From Dehalococcoidales bacterium (lineage in GTDB: Bacteria > Chloroflexota > Dehalococcoidia > Dehalococcoidales > RBG-16-60-22), in assembly GCA_028714335.1 (NCBI GenBank), contig JAQTMM010000008.1:1-44870 (forward strand): a stretch of 44,870 bases of DNA, given 5' to 3'. The notes below the pieces were generated by a model. It saw only the letters and a program-made list of their open reading frames with translations, was not told where the DNA came from and did not search any database. Position 1 is the first letter of the stretch, and each line of letters opens with the position of its first letter. The position numbers were made by a program, and so were the translations under genes. This document shows, piece by piece, positions 8,591 to 15,510 of the stretch.

Positions 8591-8962
8591 TTAATTGAAG
8601 ACTTTTTCATCGAGCTGGGTAGTTATCTCATTCTTCTCATTGACGAGGACGATACGTGGTTTATAATCCTTTAACTGTGTTTCGGGAACATCGGTGTAGG
8701 TCAAAATGATAACGAGGTCGCCTTTGACGCATAGTCTGGCGGCTGCACCGTTCAGGCAGATTTCACCGCTGCCTTCTTTACCTTCAATAACGTAGGTGGT
8801 GAAGCGGGCGCCGTTATTAATATTAAGAACGTGTACCTGTTCGTACTCGATGATGTCTGCTGCCTTCATCAACTTGCTGTCGATGGTGATGCTGCCGATG
8901 TAGTTGATGTCGGCGTCGGTCACTATTGCCCGATGGATTTTGCTCTTTAGCATCATTCTCAT
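8591..8962 (-). CDS. panD: Aspartate 1-decarboxylase PanD (proenzyme)
   Basis: Pyruvoyl-dependent decarboxylation of aspartate to beta-alanine, the second precursor of pantothenate. It has 123 residues. The self-processing site is Gly23-Ser24 in NYIGSITID, matching the conserved GS whose Ser becomes the pyruvoyl group. [35 protein letters not shown] and [12 protein letters not shown] complete the double-psi barrel. The start at 8962 has AGGGGG at good spacing. The coding region overlaps the 3' end of the upstream DUF2520 gene by 140 nt, which is unusually long. Confidence 0.96.
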   Translation of the reverse strand: MRMMLKSKIHRAIVTDADINYIGSITIDSKLMKAADIIEYEQVHVLNINNGARFTTYVIEGKEGSGEICLNGAAARLCVKGDLVIILTYTDVPETQLKDYKPRIVLVNEKNEITTQLDEKVFN

Positions 8963-9845
8963 GATTTGCCCCCTGAAGATTGTTGTTGTGAGTGCTTAAT
9001 AATAATTCAATCTTTTGAGCCTGTACATTATCAATTGTACCCTTATCAAGAGCGATGGGTATTGTCTGTAAACCTAATTCAACATAGGCGGGGAGTAGCT
9101 CCGGAGTTTTAGAACTGATTTCGTCGAGGTGTTTTTGGATTGTGCCAATATCGCCGCGGGCGATAGGACCGGTGAGGGCTTGCGGAATGCCGAGGGTTTC
9201 AATATTGTGCAGGGTGCCGCGCATCAAGGGGAGAAGGGCTTTAGTCGCCTGGTCGGCGGGAATATCAAAGGTTTTCCAGAGATCGGTAGCCATTTTAACC
9301 AGAGTAACCATGTAGTTACAGGCAACCACGGCGGCGGCGTGATATGCCGGTTTGTCTTCGGCTTTCAGCTGAATCCAATCGCCACCCAGGGCGGCGGTAA
9401 TGTCTTGAAGTATTGAGAAGAGAGGTTCATCGGCTTCGATGGAAAAGGTGGTGCCGGGGATGTTTTCTATCGCCTGTGAAATGCCGGCGAAGGTTTGGCA
9501 GGGATGAAAGGCTCCAACAGCCGCACCATCTTCTTTGGCCATGTCTAAAATAGCGGTGGAATCGGCGCCGCTGCAGTGAACAACGCTTTTACCGGGAGTC
9601 CACTCTATCTGGGAGGCTACTGACTGAATAGCGCCGTCGGGGGTGGTAATGAAAACAAGGTTAGCGGCATCAGCAACCTGCTGGCTGTTATCCATCACTT
9701 CACATGTCAATACCAATGCGTTTAACCTTTTGGCATTAGCGGGAGTGTGGTCATAAACAGCTGTTACGGTATAGCCCTTGCGGTCCAGGAGAACCGCGAG
9801 AGCGCTACCGACTTTTCCAGCCCCTATAAAACCTATTCTTAGCAT
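8823..9845 (-). CDS. Rossmann/DUF2520 oxidoreductase, candidate ketopantoate reductase
   Basis: The N-terminal Rossmann fold ([17 protein letters not shown], a GxGxxG dinucleotide motif at residues 7-12) is followed by an alpha-helical DUF2520 dimerisation domain ([43 protein letters not shown]). The combination resembles 6-phosphogluconate dehydrogenase-fold reductases. The ATG at 9845 follows GAAGGTAG at good spacing. An in-frame ATG at 9947 would lie in the leader and run through the terminator. As first gene before panD and panB, with no panE in view, it may reduce ketopantoate to pantoate, as reported for PanG of Francisella. That role is inference. The last ~46 codons overlap panD and look out of frame (Arg/His/Gln-rich); the domain itself ends near residue 294. 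Confidence 0.85.
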   Translation of the reverse strand: MLRIGFIGAGKVGSALAVLLDRKGYTVTAVYDHTPANAKRLNALVLTCEVMDNSQQVADAANLVFITTPDGAIQSVASQIEWTPGKSVVHCSGADSTAILDMAKEDGAAVGAFHPCQTFAGISQAIENIPGTTFSIEADEPLFSILQDITAALGGDWIQLKAEDKPAYHAAAVVACNYMVTLVKMATDLWKTFDIPADQATKALLPLMRGTLHNIETLGIPQALTGPIARGDIGTIQKHLDEISSKTPELLPAYVELGLQTIPIALDKGTIDNVQAQKIELLLSTHNNNLQGANHENDAKEQNPSGNSDRRRHQLHRQHHHRQQVDEGSRHHRVRTGTRS

Positions 9846-9993
9846 TTTTCTACCTTCAACAAAAAACCCCCTCGAAATTATCGAGAGGGCATTAGCATTT
9901 TCACTATTCTGCCGTCTCGGTCGTTTCTGATCCAAGCGACTTGTCATTTGTTAAGGTGTCTGCAATTGACTCACTGCTATTGGGTCAATGGTC
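9846..9993 (-). promoter_or_regulatory. Leader of the pan operon, candidate attenuator/RNA motif
   Basis: About 148 nt lie between the predicted transcript start (near 9993) and the ATG at 9845. The RNA opens with a hairpin, AUUGAC (9989-9984) pairing with GUCAAU (9970-9965). An unstructured-looking centre contains CCG-AGA-CGG, and the leader ends in a terminator hairpin. CGAGA in the centre is complementary to UCUCG in the 5' arm of the terminator, a possible but short antiterminator. A published Pan RNA motif occurs upstream of pantothenate genes in Chloroflexi and other phyla. I cannot verify that this leader matches it. Confidence 0.5.
9861..9889 (-). terminator. Terminator hairpin in the pan leader
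   Basis: On the minus strand CTCGA/TCGAG (9871-9875 with 9881-9885) is extended by CCC/GGG with one bulge, followed by TTTTTT (9866-9861). The hairpin ends 16 nt before the DUF2520 start, with the ribosome-binding site just after the U-run. This is the layout of transcriptional attenuation. Confidence 0.75.
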
Positions 9994-9999
9994 TATATT

Positions 10000-10028
10000 A
10001 TTATAACTCCAGGTTTGCCATCTGTCAA
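10000..10028 (-). promoter_or_regulatory. Perfect consensus sigma70 promoter of the pan operon
   Basis: On the minus strand TTGACA (10028-10023), a 17-bp spacer and TATAAT (10005-10000) match the consensus at all 12 positions. This is the strongest promoter in the window. It is back-to-back with the hisA promoter, with 29 bp between the two -35 boxes. Confidence 0.85.
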
Positions 10029-10057
10029 TGAGATTTTTCTATCTTTTATATCACATA

Positions 10058-10087
10058 TTGGTGCAATGATATTTCAGGTGTTATAAT
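10058..10087 (+). promoter_or_regulatory. Promoter of hisA-hisI
   Basis: TTGGTG (10058-10063), an 18-bp spacer and TATAAT (10082-10087). The predicted start near 10094 leaves a leader of about 25 nt that contains no ATG, GTG or TTG in the hisA frame. Confidence 0.6.
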
Positions 10088-10120
10088 TGCAACATACATA
10101 AGGTAGAAAGAGGCACTATT

Positions 10121-10837
10121 ATAGAAATTATACCTTCAATAGATATTCGCGACGGCAGGTGCGTACGTCTCTTTCAGGGAGACTACCGCCAGGAAACAGT
10201 CTTCTCTGACGACCCCCTGGACGTAGCGCTAAAATGGCAGTCGTTAGGGGCGCCGCGGCTGCACGTTGTTGACCTTGACGGAGCAGCGTCTGGTGAGATA
10301 ATTAACTTAGACATAATCAGGGATATTACTAGTGCTATGTTGATACCGGTTCAGGTAGGTGGCGGCATCAGGAGCATCGAGACAATTGAAACGCTGTTGA
10401 AAACCGGTGTTGACAGGGTGGTTCTAGGCACAGTGGCCATAGAAGATCCGCAGCTCGTAAAAGACGCCTGCCTGCGTTATCAGGAGTCCATCATTGTCTC
10501 GATAGACGCTCGTAACAATATGGTAGCAACGCGCGGCTGGGTGCAAGATACCGGGACTACGGCTATAGAACTGGCGAACGTTATGGCAAGAAATGGCGTA
10601 AGACGCTTTATATATACTGATATCGAGCGTGATGGCACATTAACGGAGCCTAATTTCACAGCTATATCAGGCTTGATTGACGAGATACATTTGCCGGTCA
10701 TTGCCGCCGGAGGAATAACGTCACTAGACCATTTAGTGGTACTGCAGAAAATAGGCGCCGAAGGTGCAATCATCGGGAAGGCGCTATATACCGAAGATAT
10801 TGACTTAAAAGAGGCTCTGGATACTCTTGATAGATAG
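10121..10837 (+). CDS. hisA: HisA, ProFAR isomerase, with non-canonical start codon
   Basis: Isomerises 5'-ProFAR to PRFAR in histidine synthesis. It is a (beta-alpha)8 barrel. The conserved N-terminus reads (M)EIIPSIDIRDGRCVRLFQGD with the catalytic Asp, followed by QVGGGIRS, SIDARN, YTDIERDGTLTEPN (second Asp) and AAGGITS. The first in-frame ATG (10337) would delete 72 residues including the catalytic Asp. No ATG/GTG/TTG lies in frame between the promoter and the conserved start. The best candidates are ATA at 10121 (7 nt after GAAAGAGG, giving the family-typical MEIIP and 238 aa) or ATT at 10118. A mutation or assembly error of an ATG is the alternative. hisI follows 11 bp downstream. Confidence 0.88.
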   Translation: MEIIPSIDIRDGRCVRLFQGDYRQETVFSDDPLDVALKWQSLGAPRLHVVDLDGAASGEIINLDIIRDITSAMLIPVQVGGGIRSIETIETLLKTGVDRVVLGTVAIEDPQLVKDACLRYQESIIVSIDARNNMVATRGWVQDTGTTAIELANVMARNGVRRFIYTDIERDGTLTEPNFTAISGLIDEIHLPVIAAGGITSLDHLVVLQKIGAEGAIIGKALYTEDIDLKEALDTLDR

Positions 10838-10848
10838 GGAGTAATTGC

Positions 10849-11181
10849 TTGATTAAGAATATAAATTTTGATGAAAAAGGCTTGATTCCCGCTGTGGTAC
10901 AGGACGTCAATAATGGGGACGTGCTGATGATGGGCTTTATGAATGAGGAATCGTTACGTCGCACGATGAAGAGTAAAGAGGTCTGGTTTTATAGCCGAAG
11001 CCGGCAGGAACTCTGGCACAAGGGAGAAACCTCCGGCAACGTAATCAAGCTTAAGGGCATAAAATATAACTGCGAGAACAACTCTTTACTGGTATCGGGG
11101 ATTCCTACCGGGCCGGTTTGCCATACAGGTAACCAGACTTGTTATTACCGGGATTTAACAGAAAAAGACCTCGAGGAATAA
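10849..11181 (+). CDS. hisI: Phosphoribosyl-AMP cyclohydrolase HisI
   Basis: Opens the adenine ring of PR-AMP in the third step of histidine synthesis. It has 110 residues and is a stand-alone cyclohydrolase without the HisE pyrophosphohydrolase domain. Signatures are VLMMGFMNEESLRRTM, VWFYSRSRQELWHKGETSGN, the metal/zinc Cys in YNCENN, and CHTGNQTCYY. The start is TTG at 10849 with AGGGAG upstream, 11 bp after hisA. The stop is 7 bp from the convergent DUF1385 gene. Confidence 0.95.
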   Translation: MIKNINFDEKGLIPAVVQDVNNGDVLMMGFMNEESLRRTMKSKEVWFYSRSRQELWHKGETSGNVIKLKGIKYNCENNSLLVSGIPTGPVCHTGNQTCYYRDLTEKDLEE

Positions 11182-11188
11182 TCTATTG

Positions 11189-12079
11189 CTACTCGGCGGC
11201 TTCTTCTGCTTTATCTACCTCAACAGCCTTGTTCATAGCTGCTATGGCGACTTCCAGTTGTTTATCATCGGGTTCTGCGGTGGTCATGGACTGCAGCCAT
11301 AAACCCGGCGCTAAAACGATTTTCATAAACCAGTTATTGGTATGCCTAGCGCCAAGATAGATGAGTTCGTACCCAAGCCCCATAATTACCGGAAGCAGCA
11401 GAATACGCGATAGAATCATCAACCATAAATCCCACACTCCCACCAGACTAAATACGATAATAGCGACGAACATTACCACGAACAGGAAACTCGTCCCGCA
11501 ACGTACGTGTCTGCGACTGTAATCTTTAATTGCTTCAACCTCCATCGGTACACCGGCTTCATAGGCGTTAACTGATTTATGCTCGGCTCCATGATAGGAG
11601 AACACCCGCTTGATGTCAGACATATAAGATATTAGCTTAATGTAACCGAGGAAAAAAATAACGCGTATTACACCTTCGATAAGGTTGAAAACGACGGTGT
11701 TCGGCAAGTAGTCGCGAAGGAAGTTGGTTAAGTAAAGAGGCGCGACAAAAAACACGGCAACGGCTAGTAAAACCGAAATCAACAGCATACCCCAAATAGC
11801 TTTATTCGAGATTTGCACATCCTCTTCTTCCAGCGAGATGTTAGCGGACTGCATCAGGCTCTGGATGCCTATTACCATAGCTTCGATGAGTATAAATACA
11901 CCGCGGATGAAAGGTGTACGGTGCGCCCAGCTATTGGAGGGAGAAGGGAGGGGTTTTACGTCGGTTACGATATCGCCGTTGGGACGGCGGACGGCGGTTA
12001 CTCTGGCCGTACGGCCGCGTATCATCACGCCTTCAATAACTGCCTGGCCACCATAGTGGTACGTTTTTTCTTCTGCCAT
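11189..12079 (-). CDS. DUF1385 (YqhQ-like) membrane protein
   Basis: A 296-residue integral membrane protein. The N-terminal YHYGGQAVIEGVMIRGR, the HRTPFIRGVFILIEAM segment, the central YHGAEHKSVNAYEAG box and HVRCGTSFLFVV are the DUF1385 hallmarks. Four to five hydrophobic helices lie between them, and the tail is acidic (EVDKAEEAAE). The function is not established; the gene commonly sits beside rpmE and prfA, and here it follows rpmE. A terminator hairpin ends 11 nt before its ATG and no good ribosome-binding site is seen, so expression may need read-through of the rplU-rpmA-rpmE transcript. Confidence 0.9.
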   Translation of the reverse strand: MAEEKTYHYGGQAVIEGVMIRGRTARVTAVRRPNGDIVTDVKPLPSPSNSWAHRTPFIRGVFILIEAMVIGIQSLMQSANISLEEEDVQISNKAIWGMLLISVLLAVAVFFVAPLYLTNFLRDYLPNTVVFNLIEGVIRVIFFLGYIKLISYMSDIKRVFSYHGAEHKSVNAYEAGVPMEVEAIKDYSRRHVRCGTSFLFVVMFVAIIVFSLVGVWDLWLMILSRILLLPVIMGLGYELIYLGARHTNNWFMKIVLAPGLWLQSMTTAEPDDKQLEVAIAAMNKAVEVDKAEEAAE

Positions 12080-12090
12080 GGTTCTTAAAC

Positions 12091-12119
12091 AAAAAGGAGC
12101 GGATTTATATACCGCTCCT
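12091..12119 (-). terminator. Terminator after rpmE
   Basis: On the minus strand AGGAGCGG (12119-12112), a 9-nt loop and CCGCTCCT (12102-12095), then TTTTT. It is a perfect 8-bp stem. It ends the rplU-rpmA-rpmE unit but lies almost against the DUF1385 start at 12079. Confidence 0.8.
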
Positions 12120-12141
12120 CATGTACTCGTTCAGACTAACA

Positions 12142-12348
12142 TTACTCTTTGATATTATACCGCTTCTTGAATCGTTCAACACGGCCGGCGGTGTCCATCA
12201 TGCGGCGTTCGCCGGTGAAGAAAGGGTGACAGTTGCTGCAAACTTCAACCTTGAGTTCTTTTTTCGTAGAACCGGTGGTGAAGGTGTTGCCGCAAGAGCA
12301 AATCACTACGGCATCGTCATAATATTGAGGATGAATCTTTTCTTTCAT
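12142..12348 (-). CDS. rpmE: 50S ribosomal protein bL31
   Basis: Large-subunit protein of 68 residues. It is the zinc-binding (C+) form: CSCG and CSNC ligands in [19 protein letters not shown] and [17 protein letters not shown]. It ends [12 protein letters not shown]. The start at 12348 ([14 protein letters not shown]) lies 1 nt after the rpmA stop; a longer frame back to 12408 lies within rpmA and is not needed. The zinc form suggests no zinc-starvation swap at this locus. Confidence 0.96.
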   Translation of the reverse strand: MKEKIHPQYYDDAVVICSCGNTFTTGSTKKELKVEVCSNCHPFFTGERRMMDTAGRVERFKKRYNIKE

Positions 12349-12349
12349 T

Positions 12350-12604
12350 TTAACTACTGTAAACGCTAACCTTTCTGCGGTTATTTGTGGTGGGTTCGTA
12401 CTTAACAATCCCGTCGATTAACGCGAACAGGGTATAATCTTTACCCACGCCCACGTTAATTCCGGGGCGGATATGCGTGCCGCGCTGTCGGACCAGAATA
12501 GTACCGGCGTTGACAGATTGACCGGCGAATATTTTGATGCCCAGCCGTTGACCCTGGGAATCTCGCCCGTTCTTTGCCTGTCCGGCTCCTTTTTTATGCG
12601 CCAT
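12350..12604 (-). CDS. rpmA: 50S ribosomal protein bL27
   Basis: An 84-residue large-subunit protein near the peptidyl-transferase centre. It begins [20 protein letters not shown] and contains [15 protein letters not shown]. There is no Firmicutes-type cleavable N-terminal extension; the typical N-terminal arm starts directly. The start overlaps the end of rplU by 11 nt, so the two are probably coupled. No GTPase gene obgE follows, unlike in many bacteria. Confidence 0.97.
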   Translation of the reverse strand: MAHKKGAGQAKNGRDSQGQRLGIKIFAGQSVNAGTILVRQRGTHIRPGINVGVGKDYTLFALIDGIVKYEPTTNNRRKVSVYSS

Positions 12605-13124
12605 CTGGTTTCTCCTCTTTCTTCTTAGCAGGGGCTTTCTTGGCTACGGATTTGGCGGTAGTCGTCTTTTTCTTTGCCGGTGCTTTGGCCGCTGGTTTTA
12701 TTACCTCGGTTTTCTTGAGTTCTTCGGTTACCGCAGGTTTCATGGCTTCCACTGTTTTCTTGGGTTCAGCTTTCTTGGCAGTCGGTTTTTCCACTTTGAC
12801 ATCCTGTGTGCCGGGCGGAAGAATCCTATCGATATTGAGGCTGGTGTAAAGCTGACGATGCCCGTTCTTGCGGCGATACCGTACTTTAGACTTGTACTTG
12901 AAGACGATTATCTTATCGCCTTTACCGTTTTCCTTAACGACCGCCATGACCCTGGCGCCTTCAACGTAAGGTTTGCCAATGGTCACTTTGTCATCGTTGG
13001 CCAGTAACAGCACTTTATCAAGCTGAATCCGGCTGCCTTCTTTATCCGGCAAGCGGTCAACTACCAAAGTCTGTCCTTCAGTTACTTTGTATTGTTTGTT
13101 GCCTGTTTCAATTAATGCGTAAAT
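12594..13124 (-). CDS. rplU: 50S ribosomal protein bL21 with long Lys/Ala/Pro-rich tail, ATT start
   Basis: The first ~100 residues are bL21: (M)[18 protein letters not shown], then the conserved [16 protein letters not shown] rRNA-binding segment. About 75 extra residues follow, made of Lys/Ala/Pro/Thr repeats ([24 protein letters not shown]), histone-H1-like. The predicted start is ATT at 13124, six nt after GGAGG, which matches the family N-terminus. The in-frame ATGs at 13142 and 13154 lie at or upstream of the expected transcript start, since the -10 box is 13150-13145, so they cannot be used from this promoter. An ATG start from an unseen upstream promoter would be the alternative. Confidence 0.92.
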   Translation of the reverse strand: MYALIETGNKQYKVTEGQTLVVDRLPDKEGSRIQLDKVLLLANDDKVTIGKPYVEGARVMAVVKENGKGDKIIVFKYKSKVRYRRKNGHRQLYTSLNIDRILPPGTQDVKVEKPTAKKAEPKKTVEAMKPAVTEELKKTEVIKPAAKAPAKKKTTTAKSVAKKAPAKKKEEKPDGA

Positions 13125-13144
13125 TTTAGGCCTCCAAACCATAT

Positions 13145-13173
13145 ATTGTAGCAAATACGTAGCTTTGAGTCAA
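13145..13173 (-). promoter_or_regulatory. Promoter of rplU-rpmA-rpmE
   Basis: TTGACT (13173-13168), a 17-bp spacer and TACAAT (13150-13145) on the minus strand. The predicted transcript start is near 13138, giving a leader of only about 14 nt that contains GGAGG directly before the ATT codon at 13124. Confidence 0.75.
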
Positions 13174-13183
13174 TGTTCGGACA

Positions 13184-13654
13184 TCAACTTTTTTCTTCGG
13201 GCTGCATCAAAACGCTGATGCGCGGGTAAAAATTGTACTTAGCATAAAACCCAAAGACTTCTTCGTTACCGGCAGCAACAGCAATTACTTTTCGTTTAAC
13301 TCCATAAGACTTCATCCATTCCAGTGCACGCTGCATAAACGCATTCCCGATTCCCACTCGGCGGTAGTCAGCCTCAATAAAGATTGATTCAATTTCACCA
13401 ACATTATCACCGTCAATAGATGTCACACAATAGCCAATAAAATTACCGGTATCATTATTCATAGCCAAGTGAACTAACAAAGCGCCGCCATCGGCTTTAT
13501 CTAAGATTTGTTTTTTTCTAATCTCCCAGGTAGTAGCGTCAAATTGCTCTTTGAAGTGAATAGAACGGGCGCGGTGATGTTCTTTAATCTTCTCCCATAA
13601 CGGATGGACGATATCAAGTTGGGATTTGTCTTTTTCAACGTATTTAATGTTCAT
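13184..13654 (-). CDS. GNAT-family N-acetyltransferase
   Basis: A 156-residue single-domain acetyltransferase. The acetyl-CoA-binding motif A is visible as VGEIESIFIEADYRRVGIGN, with R-R-x-G-I-G-N binding the pyrophosphate, followed by AFMQRALEWMKSYGVKRKVIAVAAGNEEVFGFYAKYNFYP. The N-terminal half contains REHH-like HPLWEKIKEHHRARS. The substrate cannot be told from the sequence. It is the last gene of the long minus-strand run, 14 bp after coaE, and has only a weak ribosome-binding site. Confidence 0.85.
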   Translation of the reverse strand: MNIKYVEKDKSQLDIVHPLWEKIKEHHRARSIHFKEQFDATTWEIRKKQILDKADGGALLVHLAMNNDTGNFIGYCVTSIDGDNVGEIESIFIEADYRRVGIGNAFMQRALEWMKSYGVKRKVIAVAAGNEEVFGFYAKYNFYPRISVLMQPEEKS

Positions 13655-13668
13655 CAGGTCGAGATTTT

Positions 13669-14268
13669 CTAAAGTCTATTTTGTAATTTATTCCACTCAA
13701 TTTTAACACGGGCTTTAAGCTCGTTTAAAGTGCCGTCGTTATTTATGACTACATCCGCTCGTTTAATGCGCTCGTCGTTAGTGGTTTGAGAACTAATCCT
13801 AGCCCGGGCTTCGGTTTCATCGTAGTTGGGCCTGTGGATGATTCTACCAAGCGCTGTTTCTGGAGTCGCCACAACTACCCATATCTCAGAATACTGGAGG
13901 GCTTTATTTGCTTCAAGAATCAAGGCTGCCTCAACTACTAATACCTTAAGTCCCCGGTGAAGGCTGTCCTCGGCTTTTTCAACGACGATTTTGTCAATCT
14001 CAGGGTGGACGATATCATTCAGTTTTTCTAAAGCGGTATGGTCATTAAAAACTATTTTACTAAGTTTTACGCGGTCAATTTCCTTATTGTTATCAAGAAT
14101 GGATTGTCTAAATTCCTGAACGAGTTTTTGGTAGGCAGGTTTTCCTTTAATGATTACGTCGTTGCCAACTATATCTAGGTCGATAACCTCCGCGCCAAAA
14201 TCTTTTAAAAAGCGCGCCACCGCGCTCTTACCGCTGCCGATGCCGCCTGTTAGTCCGATGATTTTCAT
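13669..14268 (-). CDS. coaE: Dephospho-CoA kinase CoaE
   Basis: Phosphorylates the 3'-hydroxyl of dephospho-CoA, the last step of CoA synthesis. It has 199 residues. The P-loop GGIGSGKS is at residues 8-15. VIDLDIVGNDVI and the LVVEAALILEA lid region follow, and RIHRPNYDETEARARISSQ is the typical signature near the C-terminus. It completes CoA synthesis begun by the pan genes 4 kb away, but it is read with the oxygen-defence genes upstream. The start is ATG at 14268, 29 bp after the Rieske gene. Confidence 0.95.
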   Translation of the reverse strand: MKIIGLTGGIGSGKSAVARFLKDFGAEVIDLDIVGNDVIIKGKPAYQKLVQEFRQSILDNNKEIDRVKLSKIVFNDHTALEKLNDIVHPEIDKIVVEKAEDSLHRGLKVLVVEAALILEANKALQYSEIWVVVATPETALGRIIHRPNYDETEARARISSQTTNDERIKRADVVINNDGTLNELKARVKIEWNKLQNRL

Positions 14269-14297
14269 AAGTATACAAACCAGTGGTTATTGTGAGG

Positions 14298-14648
14298 TTA
14301 AAGCTCGACCAATATATCGGCGCCTTCAACCCTGGTTTTATATGCAGTCACGCCCTTAGGCGGCTTTAAAGTTTTAGCCATGAATGAGACAATCCCCGAG
14401 CCCTTAAGCCACCGAGTATTTTTGCCGTTGCGGACATCAAATTGCGAGCCGTGCCTGGGACACGTAATCACCGTTCCTTCCAGCGTGCCGGCAGAAAGGT
14501 CGCCGCCGAAGTGCGGGCAACGATTATCAATGGCGTAATAACTACCATCCACATTGGCTACCATGATTTCTTTACCATTAACAGTGACTTTCTTTTTGCC
14601 ACCATCCTTGATTTCTTGTTTCGAGGCAACTTTAACATAGTTACCCAT
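14298..14648 (-). CDS. Rieske-type [2Fe-2S] ferredoxin-like protein
   Basis: A 116-residue soluble Rieske protein. The cluster ligands are C-x-H in RCPHFGGDLS and C-x-x-H in ITCPRHGSQFD. It has no membrane anchor and no fused oxygenase domain, so it probably acts as a small electron carrier. The ATG at 14648 is 8 nt after GGAG, whereas the upstream GTG at 14654 is too close to that site. It lies 19 bp downstream of the double ferritin-like gene in a run of redox and iron genes, which suggests a role in oxidative-stress electron transfer. The partner is not known. Confidence 0.88.
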   Translation of the reverse strand: MGNYVKVASKQEIKDGGKKKVTVNGKEIMVANVDGSYYAIDNRCPHFGGDLSAGTLEGTVITCPRHGSQFDVRNGKNTRWLKGSGIVSFMAKTLKPPKGVTAYKTRVEGADILVEL

Positions 14649-14667
14649 ATTCACTTCTCCAAATGAT

Positions 14668-15510
14668 TTATTTCCTTTTTTCTTCTTTCATCAAGTCATT
14701 AAAGACATCAATGTGATATTTTTCATGGTCACGGATACGTTCCAGCAGTTTTTTAAGGCCGGTATCTTTAGTGACCTTTGCCGCAGCGTCGTACTTGGCG
14801 GCCACTTCTTTTTCGGTTTTCAGGTCCGCCGTAAGCATTTCTTTTAGCTTAGTTGATTTATTGACTGTGGTATGCTCGATGACTGGTGTGCCACCACCGT
14901 CCACTAATTCTTCTGAAAGCCAGCCCAGGTGCTGCATTTCATTGATGGCCTGGTCCTCAAGCTGTTTCTTGGCTTCCTTGTTCCTGGTCATATAAGAGTG
15001 GAACATGTATTGCAGGATGACAGTATATTCGTGGGCAATGCCCCAGTCCAGCGTCTTAGAGGTTTTATCACTGCGCTTGCCGCGCTTGTCCTTCATCTGT
15101 TCTTTGGCGGCTTTATCGACAAAGTGTGCAAAGTCACCACGGTGTGATTCTTCGTCGGCGAGGATACGTTTTAACAGGCGCTTAATTTTAGGGTCATCAA
15201 TTATCTTGATGTGTTTTTTATAAGATTCTATAGCTCCGTCTTCTAAACCGACGTTGTTTCCCATCCACTGAGAAACGGTTTTACCAGTCATGTTTTGTTT
15301 GCCGCGTTTTAAACTGGGCATACCACCAAGTTCGACGATGGTTTCCGCCAGCCAGTCAAGGTGACGCATCTCGTCACGGGCAATGGCCTCTATTTCACAG
15401 GACAATTCTCCCTCTCCCATTGAAAAAGCGTGAACGAGATATTGTATTATGGCGCCGTGTTCATCCTGTAAATCCTGATTTAGAATTTCGATTATCTCTT
15501 TTTTATTCAT
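14668..15510 (-). CDS. Tandem double ferritin-like (diiron) protein
   Basis: A 280-residue protein made of two bacterioferritin-like four-helix units. Unit 1 carries DEHGAIIQYL, ARDEMRHLDWLAE and LADEESHRGDF. Unit 2 carries AHEYTVILQYMFHSY, INEMQHLGWLSEE, KTEKEVAAKYDAA and IRDHEKYHIDVF. Each unit has the E/H-x-x-H pattern expected for a diiron site, so iron oxidation/storage or peroxide reduction is likely. The start at 15510 has a strong GGAGGTGG and overlaps the DUF4405 gene by 8 nt. A single-unit ferritin-like gene opens the same operon (18532-19062). The N-terminal half could have arisen from the C-terminal half by duplication; this is an inference. Confidence 0.88.
   Translation of the reverse strand: MNKKEIIEILNQDLQDEHGAIIQYLVHAFSMGEGELSCEIEAIARDEMRHLDWLAETIVELGGMPSLKRGKQNMTGKTVSQWMGNNVGLEDGAIESYKKHIKIIDDPKIKRLLKRILADEESHRGDFAHFVDKAAKEQMKDKRGKRSDKTSKTLDWGIAHEYTVILQYMFHSYMTRNKEAKKQLEDQAINEMQHLGWLSEELVDGGGTPVIEHTTVNKSTKLKEMLTADLKTEKEVAAKYDAAAKVTKDTGLKKLLERIRDHEKYHIDVFNDLMKEEKRK

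Noticed and set aside
9846-9947. Extended start of the DUF2520 protein at ATG 9947, or a leader peptide there
   Set aside because: The frame passes through the terminator hairpin, has no ribosome-binding site, and the Rossmann N-terminus begins at 9845 after GAAGGTAG. It has no runs of regulatory amino-acid codons.
10337-10837. hisA starting at the first ATG (166 residues)
   Set aside because: It would remove the first beta-alpha units, including the conserved catalytic Asp in the IPSIDIRDG stretch that is clearly encoded upstream in the same frame.
13140-13154. ATG starts for rplU at 13142 and 13154
   Set aside because: They lie at or upstream of the predicted transcript start of the TTGACT-N17-TACAAT promoter, and the family N-terminus aligns with the ATT at 13124 behind GGAGG.
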